From: Deltaproteobacteria bacterium
GTDB taxonomy: Bacteria > Desulfobacterota > Desulfofervidia > Desulfofervidales > DG-60
NCBI GenBank assembly: GCA_021163945.1
Contig: JAGGTC010000094.1
Coordinates: forward strand, 1-6,860
DNA: 6,860 nt
Direction of reading: 5' to 3'
Shown: in pieces, positions 1 through 5,806 of the stretch
How positions within the stretch are numbered: position 1 is the first letter of the stretch
Layout of the letters: every line of letters starts with the position of its first letter
The notes under the pieces: model-generated
Told to the model about the DNA's origin: nothing
Seen by the model: only the letters and a program-made list of their open reading frames with translations
The model's database searches: none
Made by a program: the position numbers and the translations under genes

Positions 1-445
1 CCTTTTAGAGGCATATAATATTCAAATAATATTGATTAAGACCATGTCTAGAAATGGAGTATTGATACCATTAGTTGATCGCCTTTATGGAAATTCTTCT
101 TGGTCATTAGTGTATACAGATGGACATGCAGTAATTTATTTAAGAAAAAATGGGCTCAATAGAGATCTCTGTAAAAATCTTACACTTCCCAAAGATGCTA
201 TTTATGATGAAATCCTCAAAGAGTGTGAGGAAGGAATGAAATATTATCCAGCCACAGCAGGTTTTTATGAAATAGCCGGTCATATTTACATGAAGCGCTT
301 TCAATTTGATAAGGCTATCAATGCCTATGAACATTATCTTGCGATAAATCCAAATAATGCTTATGTAAAAAAAATGCTTACGTTGGCTCGGGTTTTCCTT
401 CTAAAAAGGGGCCACCTCAAAGGCCACCCACCTATGCATAGATAA
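1..445 (+). CDS. C-terminal part of a membrane-type protein ending in a TPR (5' truncated)
   Basis: The frame is open from the window edge with no stop upstream, so the gene starts outside; the TTG at 32 and ATG at 44 are internal codons, not convincing starts. The first visible segment, with the pattern W-S-L-V-Y-x-D-G-x-A-V-I-Y-L-R (about bases 101-145), resembles the soluble tail that follows the transmembrane region of large glycosyltransferase-like or O-antigen-type membrane proteins in Desulfobacterota. A helical segment follows, then one good tetratricopeptide repeat at about 254-355 with the expected spacing (A-G-x-I-Y near the first helix, A-I-x-A-Y in the second, then N-P-N-N). A second, weaker helix pair may follow. 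The last dozen residues are rich in His, Gly and Pro. TPRs usually mediate protein-protein contacts. No catalytic domain is in view, so the enzyme class is inferred. The stop lies 2 bases from the stop of the convergent NHL gene. Confidence 0.75.
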   Translation, partial: LLEAYNIQIILIKTMSRNGVLIPLVDRLYGNSSWSLVYTDGHAVIYLRKNGLNRDLCKNLTLPKDAIYDEILKECEEGMKYYPATAGFYEIAGHIYMKRFQFDKAINAYEHYLAINPNNAYVKKMLTLARVFLLKRGHLKGHPPMHR

Positions 446-447
446 AA

Positions 448-1533
448 TTACTCTTCTGCAGGGCGTAATTTAACAGGAAAACCGGGGGTAATGATCTTCT
501 CCTCCTTTATAAGAGGTACCTTCATAGTTTTTATTCTCAAAACCTGTACCCTCTGATTGAATGTGTCTGCTACCAAAATCCTTTGGTCATGATCAACAAA
601 TATGAAATTGGGGTATTGAAACCAGCCTGGTCCCCACCCCTTACCCCCAAATTCAAATAGATAGTTACCATTATAATCATATACACTGATAGTATGTCTC
701 ATATAATCAACTATATAAATCCTATGATCTATCTCATCTACTGCCAAGCCCCTTGGGCGACTCAACTTTCCGCTGCTCCCCCCTTTTTGCCCAAATTTAA
801 AGAGGAAATTCTCCTTTTCATCATATACATAAACACGCCCATAGCCTTCACTTAGAAGATAGATTCTTTTTCTTTTATCAATATACACATCACAGATATC
901 GGCCTTGCCTTTTGTCTCCGCTATCTCATCCTCTGGAGATATTATGTGGGAGAATTTTCCTGTCTTTTCCAATACAATTACACCTCTAAATCCATCTCCA
1001 GTGACATAGATCCTTTTATCTTGACCCAAGGCCACTGTCCTTGGCATAAATCTATCAGCCCCTTCAAAACCGTCAAAAAATATGTCCCTTACCCACCTTA
1101 GACAGGGGTCAAAGATAGAAATCCTCCCCCTTGGTTTGCCATTTGTCCTCATTTGACAAAGATAGATATAACCTTCATTATCAATGTATAAGCCAGATGG
1201 GGCCTCTACCCCCCTACTTCTATCTATCACATAAAGGGGATAGCCATCTTTTGTATAGATGATAATCCGACCATGCCCAGAATCCACTACATAGATCTCT
1301 TCAATACTAGGGTCTACCACGGTATAGGATGGATAAGATAGGGGGTCTCCATCTGGCCCCTCCCTCAAGTCGAAGAGGTGCAAAACACGGGGTACCAGTT
1401 TGGCCTTTTTCTGAACACCTGTCCCTTTATCATTAAGAGGGGGCCTGGCTGCATAGGACAGGCCCATTAATAGATAAAATAATATCAGAAATAAAACCAA
1501 CCTGCGCATGTTTTTACTATACATAATGAACAT
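448..1533 (-). CDS. Exported NHL-repeat six-bladed beta-propeller protein
   Basis: The protein is about 361 residues with an N-terminal signal peptide: M-R-R followed by a Leu/Phe-rich core and a G-L-S-Y-A-A region that fits a signal peptidase cut. The rest is a run of NHL/6-bladed propeller blades of the form P-x-G-[IL]-x-[VI]-D-x-x-x-x-I-Y-[VI]-x-D-x-x-x-x-x-I-x-V-[FY]-D. Clear blades lie at about bases 1190-1320, 1010-1080, 690-760 (R-P-R-G-L-A-V-D then I-Y-I-V-D) and 530-620 (I-L-V-A-D-T-x-N-Q-R-V-Q-V). No catalytic residues are evident. Related propellers are periplasmic binding or scaffold proteins, often near multihaem cytochrome genes in Deltaproteobacteria, but no cytochrome gene is present here. 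The start is uncertain: TTG at 1536, ATG at 1533, ATG at 1524 and ATG at 1509 are in frame and none has a clear Shine-Dalgarno. The ATG at 1509 would give the tidiest signal peptide, beginning M-R-R-L. Confidence 0.85.
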   Translation of the reverse strand: MFIMYSKNMRRLVLFLILFYLLMGLSYAARPPLNDKGTGVQKKAKLVPRVLHLFDLREGPDGDPLSYPSYTVVDPSIEEIYVVDSGHGRIIIYTKDGYPLYVIDRSRGVEAPSGLYIDNEGYIYLCQMRTNGKPRGRISIFDPCLRWVRDIFFDGFEGADRFMPRTVALGQDKRIYVTGDGFRGVIVLEKTGKFSHIISPEDEIAETKGKADICDVYIDKRKRIYLLSEGYGRVYVYDEKENFLFKFGQKGGSSGKLSRPRGLAVDEIDHRIYIVDYMRHTISVYDYNGNYLFEFGGKGWGPGWFQYPNFIFVDHDQRILVADTFNQRVQVLRIKTMKVPLIKEEKIITPGFPVKLRPAEE

Positions 1534-1543
1534 CAAAAATCAA
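1516..1543 (-). promoter_or_regulatory. Candidate sigma70 promoter for the NHL gene
   Basis: On the minus strand, TTGATT (1543-1538) is followed after 16 bases by TATAGT (1521-1516): four and five of six matches to the consensus. Transcription would begin near 1509, at the third in-frame ATG of the NHL gene, giving a leaderless or nearly leaderless message and favouring that start. In AT-rich DNA such matches occur by chance, so this is tentative. Confidence 0.25.
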
Positions 1544-1545
1544 CA

Positions 1546-1574
1546 TGTAAAATTAAAGGCCTTTAGGTTATAAT
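1546..1574 (+). promoter_or_regulatory. Candidate promoter for mtaB-pyrF
   Basis: A perfect TATAAT at 1569-1574 lies 12 bases before the mtaB ATG. The -35 position 17 bases upstream (1546-1551, TGTAAA) is a poor match, so the promoter would rest mainly on its -10 element. The expected start point near 1581 leaves only about 6 bases of leader. An AGG at 1577-1579 is the only Shine-Dalgarno-like sequence. Confidence 0.4.
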
Positions 1575-1586
1575 ATAGGTTACAAG

Positions 1587-2882
1587 ATGAAGGTTGCTAT
1601 ATATACCTTGGGCTGTAAGGTAAACCAGTATGAGTCCTTCTCATTGATGGAGGCATTTAAAAAAAGGGGTCATGAGATTGTGGATGTTTCCAATGCGGAT
1701 TTATTTATTGTAAATACATGTACAGTTACCCATAAGGCCGCCTATGAATGTAGGAAGTTGATAAGGAAATTTATAAGAGAAAACCCAAATGCCATATGTG
1801 TAGTTGCTGGGTGCTATCCTCAGGTGGAAAGAGAGGAACTCATCAGGATTGAGGGTATTGATTACCTCATAGGCCACTCAGAGAAGGCCATATTAGCTGA
1901 AATCTTGCCATATTTTAGAAAACAATCTAAGGCAAGGGTCATAATAGGCAATCCTAGTTCATATTGTACTTTGACACTACTTCCACCACCAAGGCATCCT
2001 CAAAGGACAAGGGCATATCTAAAGATTCAGGATGGATGCAATTCATTTTGTAGTTACTGCATTATCCCATATGCAAGGGGGAAGAGGAGGAGCCTTCCCC
2101 TGAATCTGGTATTAAAGCGCCTTGATTGTATAGCAAATTCTGGATTTAAAGAGGTAATTTTAACAGGCATCCATCTGGGTGCCTATGGGGGGGATCTAAG
2201 ACCCCCTATAGACCTATGCCATTTGCTAGATATTATGAAGGGAAGGGATTTTCCATTTCGGATTAGGCTTGGCTCCCTCAACCCCTTAGAGATAGGGCCA
2301 GATTTGATAAGGCTACTTACTGGCTGGAAAAATCTCTGCCCACACCTCCATATCTCACTGCAAAGTGGCTCTGATAGGATATTAAAGAGGATGAATCGCC
2401 ATTATTCAGCAGGCCTTTTTGAGAGATTGGTCACTGAATTGAAGGATAAGATCCCACAATTGGCTATCGGTGTAGACATAATAGTAGGTTTTCCTGGAGA
2501 ATCTGAAAAGGACTTTGAAGAGACATATAGACTCTTAGAAAGATTGCCTATAGCCTATTGCCATATCTTCCCATTTTCTAAAAGAAAGGGTACAAAGGCA
2601 GCCCAAATGGGAGACGAAGTACCAAATAAAGAGTTAAAGAGGCGCACTAATTTGTTAAGGAGGCTAGATATTACAAAAAGAAGGCTCTTTTCTCTCCAAA
2701 ACCTTGACAATATAGTTCATGTGTTGATTGAAAATAGGGATAATGATGGTTATTTAAGGGGTTACTCTGAAAACTACCTGCCTGTATGTGTTAAAGGGGA
2801 AGAAGTACTTAGAAATAAAATAGTTAAGGTAAGGTTGCTAGGGTTAAAAGACAAATTAGTCTATGGAAAGATAGTTGATTAA
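1587..2882 (+). CDS. mtaB: tRNA t6A37 methylthiotransferase MtaB (radical SAM)
   Basis: This enzyme adds a methylthio group to C2 of N6-threonylcarbamoyladenosine at position 37 of ANN-decoding tRNAs, using two [4Fe-4S] clusters and SAM. The 431-residue length is normal. The N-terminal MTTase domain (1 to about 110) begins with the MtaB signature T-L-G-C-K-V-N-Q-Y-E-S and has the three auxiliary-cluster cysteines at 10, 45 (N-T-C-T-V-T) and 76 (A-G-C-Y-P-Q). The radical SAM core has C-x3-C-x2-C at 151, 155 and 158 (D-G-C-N-S-F-C-S-Y-C), followed by R-G-K-R-R-S, the L-T-G-I-H-L-G strand, H-I-S-L-Q-S-G-S (255-262) and D-I-I-V-G-F-P-G-E (297-305). H-x-F-P-F-S-x-R-x-G-T at 326-336 is typical of the family, and a TRAM-like C-terminal region follows. 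L-G-C-K-V-N-Q and the Y-A-R-G-K-R motif favour MtaB over MiaB or RimO. It is first in a likely operon with pyrF. A G7 tract at 2187-2193 does not break the frame. Confidence 0.95.
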   Translation: MKVAIYTLGCKVNQYESFSLMEAFKKRGHEIVDVSNADLFIVNTCTVTHKAAYECRKLIRKFIRENPNAICVVAGCYPQVEREELIRIEGIDYLIGHSEKAILAEILPYFRKQSKARVIIGNPSSYCTLTLLPPPRHPQRTRAYLKIQDGCNSFCSYCIIPYARGKRRSLPLNLVLKRLDCIANSGFKEVILTGIHLGAYGGDLRPPIDLCHLLDIMKGRDFPFRIRLGSLNPLEIGPDLIRLLTGWKNLCPHLHISLQSGSDRILKRMNRHYSAGLFERLVTELKDKIPQLAIGVDIIVGFPGESEKDFEETYRLLERLPIAYCHIFPFSKRKGTKAAQMGDEVPNKELKRRTNLLRRLDITKRRLFSLQNLDNIVHVLIENRDNDGYLRGYSENYLPVCVKGEEVLRNKIVKVRLLGLKDKLVYGKIVD

Positions 2883-2883
2883 G

Positions 2884-3618
2884 ATGGAGGCCAAGGATCG
2901 TTTAATTTTTCCTCTGGATTTTTCAAGCCTTAATGAGGCCAAACATTATGTAGGACTCCTTAAGGATTATGTGGGGATCTTTAAGGTTGGGCTCCAACTA
3001 TTTGTGGCCGAAGGTCCAAGGGTTATTCAGACTATTGCAGAAGATGCAAATACCAAAATATTTCTTGATTTAAAATTTCATGATATCCCAGTAACTATAA
3101 AAAGTGCCCAGAAAAGTCTCTTGGAAGATTATATTAAATTTATTACAGTACACTGTGATCAAGGTCTTAGATTGCTAAAGGCCATAGCTGGGGTCTCTGA
3201 TAGGATTAAAATATTGGCCGTGACTGTTCTAACTAGTCTTAATACAAGGGATCTAATAGATATTGGTATTGATCCCAATCTTGCCAAGGACCCATCTCAG
3301 TTGGTTCTTAAAAGGGCTGAGGTAGCTTACAGGGCTGGCTGTGATGGTGTAGTTTGCTCAGGTCTAGAGGCCAAAGAGGTAAAATCAAGATTTGGAAGAG
3401 ATTTTATAGTAGTTACACCGGGTATACGCCCCCAGTGGGGTTTAATTGCTGATGATGACCAAAAAAGGGTTGTTACACCTTATGAGGCGATAATTAATGG
3501 TGCCGATTATATAGTTGTAGGCAGGCCTATACGAGATGCCCCTGACCCTAGGGCAGCGGCCCAAAAGGTTGTTAAGGAAATAGAACAGGCCCTAAATGAT
3601 CTAAAATTGCACTATTGA
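2884..3618 (+). CDS. pyrF: Orotidine 5'-phosphate decarboxylase
   Basis: This cytosolic enzyme decarboxylates OMP to UMP, the last step of de novo pyrimidine synthesis, using a cofactor-free TIM barrel. From the ATG at 2884 it has 244 residues, the usual size for the bacterial group I type. Visible signatures are P-L-D-F near residue 12, F-K-V-G near 34 with the substrate-binding Lys, the catalytic D-x-K-x-x-D in F-L-D-L-K-F-H-D-I-P (Asp62, Lys64, Asp67), A-V-T-V-L-T-S (112-118), D-G-V-V-C-S (154-159), V-T-P-G-I-R-P (177-183) and V-V-G-R-P-I (211-216) with the phosphate-binding Arg. The ATG lies 1 base after the mtaB stop. An in-frame TTG at 2875 would overlap mtaB by 8 bases and has a better-spaced GGAAAG at 2865-2870, so it could be the true start, adding three residues. 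Translation is probably coupled to mtaB. Confidence 0.95.
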   Translation: MEAKDRLIFPLDFSSLNEAKHYVGLLKDYVGIFKVGLQLFVAEGPRVIQTIAEDANTKIFLDLKFHDIPVTIKSAQKSLLEDYIKFITVHCDQGLRLLKAIAGVSDRIKILAVTVLTSLNTRDLIDIGIDPNLAKDPSQLVLKRAEVAYRAGCDGVVCSGLEAKEVKSRFGRDFIVVTPGIRPQWGLIADDDQKRVVTPYEAIINGADYIVVGRPIRDAPDPRAAAQKVVKEIEQALNDLKLHY

Positions 3619-3626
3619 GGTATGCT

Positions 3627-3646
3627 ACATTATTTATTAATGTTTT
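3627..3646 (+). terminator. Weak AT-rich hairpin with T-run after pyrF
   Basis: ACATTA (3627-3632) pairs with TAATGT (3638-3643) around a 5-base loop and is followed by TTT, 9 bases after the pyrF stop. The position fits an intrinsic terminator, but the stem has only two G-C pairs and would be weak. No better candidate is present in the 66-base convergent gap. Confidence 0.25.
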
Positions 3647-3684
3647 AATGCCTTTCTCCTTTGATCTAATATTTGTAAGCAGAC

Positions 3685-4665
3685 CTATACTCTAGTAGCC
3701 ATAATAATAGAGGCATCATTTGGCAATTTAATTTTAAGCCTTTTTATATGAGTAAATCCTGCCCCTATAAGCCAGTTTTTAATCTCTGAAAGGGAATAAG
3801 TCCTCCCTCCTGAGGTATGAATGAGCATGTTCAAGGCAAAAAGGGAGGCAAAAGGGGGCTTTGTCTTGGTTTCATCTAGGATGAAGTCCTGAATGATAAT
3901 TTTACCTTTTGGATTTAAAATATTATAAACCTTTTTGATTAAAGATTCACAAAGCCCTGGGCTACTGCCATGAAGGATATTAGAGAGCCAGGCTACATCA
4001 AATGGGGAGGGTAAAGCATCCTTATGAAAGTCCCTGGCAACAAGCCTGATACGATCAGACATGCCAAAGGACTTAATTACCCTTTCTGTAATAGGCAAGA
4101 CATTAGGGAAATCACAAAGAGTTACTTTAAGATTTGGATAGGATTTACAAAAGTGTATAGAATATGTACCTGACCCTCCCCCTAGATCCAAGAGGTTTTT
4201 GATACCTTCAAGATTAATATTTTTAATCAAAATGGGGGCAATATTCTGGGCCAGATTGTGCATGCCTAAGATAAAATTTTCCATCTCCTCTGGGTTTCTT
4301 ATTGGTGACCTCAAAGGCCTACCATTTTTAATAGCCTCCTCAAGTCTCCCCCAGTAGGGATACATATTGGCGATGTGTCTAATGATAAAACCTAGATACA
4401 GGGGGCTATCCTCTACCAAAAACTTTTTACTTAAGGAGGTGTTAAAATACATATTTCCCTCTTTTTTCAAGAGGTCCATCCCTACTAGTGCATTAAGCAA
4501 AAGCTCTGTAGCCCTTTTATCTGCATTAATCCTTGAAGCTAATTCTATGGCAGTTAGCGGTTTTGCTGAAAGTTCTGTAAAAATATTTAATCTTACGGCC
4601 GTATGTAAGAGAGAGGATTGCCAAAAGCCTCTTGATATTTGAAACAAATATTGGAATTGATTCAT
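3685..4665 (-). CDS. SAM-dependent O-methyltransferase family protein (Methyltransferase_2 type)
   Basis: The protein has 326 residues from the ATG at 4665; a TTG directly before it would add one. Residues about 10-85 form the winged-helix dimerisation domain of the COMT/acetylserotonin/hydroxyneurosporene O-methyltransferase family (L-x-x-A-V-R-L-N-I-F ... L-T-A-x-E-L-A ... L-L-N-A-L-V-G-M-D-L-L). The Rossmann methyltransferase domain follows, with SAM motif I D-L-G-G-G-S-G-T-Y at about 160-168, an acidic C-D-F-P strand end near 185, A-R-D-F near 211, N-I-L-H-G near 230 (His in the position of the usual catalytic 'ILH' His), P-K-G-K-I-I-I-Q-D-F-I-L (252-263) and a C-terminal S-G-G-R-T-Y-S segment. 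Related enzymes methylate hydroxyl groups on small molecules such as carotenoids or bacteriochlorophyll precursors, but no pathway neighbours identify the substrate. It lies 15 bases after the UPF0282-type gene, with AGGG at 4671-4674 as a likely ribosome site, so the two are probably one operon. Confidence 0.85.
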   Translation of the reverse strand: MNQFQYLFQISRGFWQSSLLHTAVRLNIFTELSAKPLTAIELASRINADKRATELLLNALVGMDLLKKEGNMYFNTSLSKKFLVEDSPLYLGFIIRHIANMYPYWGRLEEAIKNGRPLRSPIRNPEEMENFILGMHNLAQNIAPILIKNINLEGIKNLLDLGGGSGTYSIHFCKSYPNLKVTLCDFPNVLPITERVIKSFGMSDRIRLVARDFHKDALPSPFDVAWLSNILHGSSPGLCESLIKKVYNILNPKGKIIIQDFILDETKTKPPFASLFALNMLIHTSGGRTYSLSEIKNWLIGAGFTHIKRLKIKLPNDASIIMATRV

Positions 4666-4680
4666 CAAAGCCCTAACGTC

Positions 4681-5628
4681 CTACCTCTTCAAATTCTGCA
4701 GAAAAATTTTTCCCTGTCTCCAATAATCCTTTGTATTTGCCTTGCCCTGGGCATATCTTTCGTGCCAGTGTTGACCTACAGGCATATTCTTATATAGATC
4801 TTCCCTTAATGCCTCAAGCAACATCCTTTTTTTGCCCATAAAATCAGCCCCACACATTATCCTTCTGCCTGTCTTATAGGATAATCTCTTTATCCATTTA
4901 ATTCCCTCTAGACTCCTCAGTAAGTGGTGATCAAGGATTAATGTGCCTACATTATAAGAAAGTCTTTTGGCATTATACCAGGCCCTGTCAATCTGGTCTT
5001 TAGAAAGTCTCTTGGATAAATAGAGGGGAGGGCCATCAACAATGGCAATATCAGGGTGCCAGGCTATAATTTGAGAAACAGCCTCATCATTTAAGAGTTG
5101 GATCCCAGGGGCATGGACAAAGACCTTATCCTCTTTAATCCTTGTCATAATCACAGTGGTTGTATGAAAGTCTTTGTCGCCATGGAATACAGGCCCAGAA
5201 AAGGTTATTTCTCCCTTACTTTTTCCCTCAGCCATTATAGGTTTCTTTGCCAAGGCAGAAAATATAAACTTTGCCCTCTTTTCCTCTAATGGTGATAGGT
5301 GTGATATATCTTTAGTCCATATCCTTGCATCAGGATTTAGATGGACTACCCTCTTGATATTGAGTTGATAAGGATTGGCATCGACCAAGGGGGTGTGATC
5401 TCCGTGAAAATGGCTGATTATAATATCTGTGGCCTCAGTCCATCTTTTTATAATCCTATTTTGTATCCTCTCATCTACTGCCACCTGAAAGGGATGGGGT
5501 AAAAGCCCAAACCTTGTATACCCCAAGGCAATACCAGGATCAATGAGTATTTTTCTTTTCCTTGTCTCTACAAAACAACAAATTCCCCTTACACCTAAAG
5601 ACTCAGTACCTAAAATTTCTATTTTCAC
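4681..5628 (-). CDS. UPF0282/COG2248-type metallo-beta-lactamase-fold hydrolase
   Basis: The protein has 315 residues and starts at a GTG. The N-terminus (M-K-I-E-I-L-G-T-E-S-L-G-V-R-G, then K-I-L-I-D-P-G-I-A-L-G) and the metal motif S-H-F-H-G-D-H (His73, His75, Asp77, His78) show a metallo-beta-lactamase fold. Other candidate metal ligands are His149 (V-F-H-G-D), Asp198 (I-V-D-G-P-P) and His234/His235 (L-I-L-D-H-H-L-L-R). The D-P-G-x-A-L-G, D-G-P-P and L-D-H-H-L-L-R blocks and the late A-D-F-M-G segment match my knowledge of UPF0282, a family of about 300 residues known mainly from archaea and of unknown substrate. An acyclic phosphodiester or ester is possible, but nothing here decides it. 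There is no signal peptide, so it is cytosolic. It probably leads the operon with the methyltransferase. No strong Shine-Dalgarno precedes the GTG; an out-of-frame ATG-AAA-AAG-TGA mini-frame overlaps it. Confidence 0.85.
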   Translation of the reverse strand: MKIEILGTESLGVRGICCFVETRKRKILIDPGIALGYTRFGLLPHPFQVAVDERIQNRIIKRWTEATDIIISHFHGDHTPLVDANPYQLNIKRVVHLNPDARIWTKDISHLSPLEEKRAKFIFSALAKKPIMAEGKSKGEITFSGPVFHGDKDFHTTTVIMTRIKEDKVFVHAPGIQLLNDEAVSQIIAWHPDIAIVDGPPLYLSKRLSKDQIDRAWYNAKRLSYNVGTLILDHHLLRSLEGIKWIKRLSYKTGRRIMCGADFMGKKRMLLEALREDLYKNMPVGQHWHERYAQGKANTKDYWRQGKIFLQNLKR

Positions 5629-5640
5629 TTTTTCATTTTT

Positions 5641-5669
5641 ATATTAGCCCTGTGTATGTCTTTCCTCAA
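5641..5669 (-). promoter_or_regulatory. Candidate sigma70 promoter for the hydrolase-methyltransferase pair
   Basis: On the minus strand TTGAGG (5669-5664) is followed by a 17-base spacer and TAATAT (5646-5641), four of six matches each with ideal spacing; an overlapping TATAAA two bases on is an alternative -10. Transcription would start within a few bases of the GTG at 5628, so the leader would be very short. The -35 overlaps the stop of the coding remnant upstream. Confidence 0.35.
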
Positions 5670-5806
5670 GTCCTAAATGCCTTTTCAAAATCAATTTTGC
5701 TAAGCCTTAAGGCACAGGCCCTGTTGTGCCTTGCTGCCCGAAGTAGTATTGAGCGTGGGTCAACCCCCTGGGATACAAGATAGAGGCTTTTTAGCGTACT
5801 AAAATT
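5666..5806 (-). pseudogene. Start-less coding remnant between thioesterase and hydrolase genes
   Basis: A 46-codon minus-strand frame lies between a TAA at 5809-5807 and a TGA at 5668-5666. It contains no ATG, GTG or TTG, yet reads like genuine protein: after a leading stretch comes V-S-Q-G-V-D-P-R-S-I-L-L-R-A-A-R, then A-C-A-L-R-L-S and D-F-E-K-A-F. Its codon choice (AGG, CTA, ATA, GCA) resembles the real neighbours. It overlaps the last 16 bases of the thioesterase gene in another frame. I do not recognise the family. The simplest reading is the C-terminal end of a gene whose 5' part has been deleted. Alternatives are chance, or a C-terminal extension of the thioesterase reached by a -1 shift near 5806, though no classical slippery heptamer is present. 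Confidence 0.35.
5709..5732. repeat. Inverted repeat, 8-bp stem
   Basis: AAGGCACA (5709-5716) and TGTGCCTT (5725-5732) form a perfect 8-bp stem around an 8-base loop, on either strand. It overlaps the 10-base palindrome GCCTTAAGGC (5704-5713). A weaker outer pairing, AAGCCT (5702-5707) with AGGCTT (5784-5789), could enclose the hairpin. No T-run follows directly, so it is not a standard terminator. Its role is unknown. Confidence 0.5.

Noticed and set aside
140..334. Minus-strand frame of 64 codons
   Set aside because: It is antisense to the TPR-containing coding region and shows no independent coding signs.
410..428. Direct repeat GGCCACC twice, 12 bases apart
   Set aside because: Two 7-base copies encoding a His/Gly/Pro-rich tail; too short to indicate a mobile element or an attachment site.
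4367..4642. Plus-strand frame of 91 codons
   Set aside because: It lies entirely antisense to the conserved N-terminal domain of the methyltransferase and has no recognisable composition.
5098..5368. Two plus-strand frames of 63 and 64 codons
   Set aside because: Both are antisense shadows of the metallo-hydrolase, whose motifs are unambiguous.
5629..5700. SAM or SAH riboswitch ahead of the hydrolase-methyltransferase pair
   Set aside because: None of the conserved cores of these riboswitches is visible, and the promoter candidate leaves almost no leader.
5562..5783. Plus-strand frame of 73 codons spanning the hydrolase start and the gap
   Set aside because: The Phe/Leu/Ser-rich translation is typical of an antisense AT-rich shadow. 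No ribosome site or family signal was seen.
5740..5790. Resemblance to the 5' part of 6S RNA (GGGTCAACCCCCTGGG on the + strand)
   Set aside because: The similarity is one short block, the remaining 6S length would run into the well-supported thioesterase gene, and no long closing stem is present. The opposite strand reads as a coding-like frame that explains the bases.
5700..5790. SRP RNA or tRNA in the 5629-5790 gap
   Set aside because: No GGAAGGAAGCAGCC-type SRP core, no 7-bp acceptor stem and no complete T-arm could be found on either strand.
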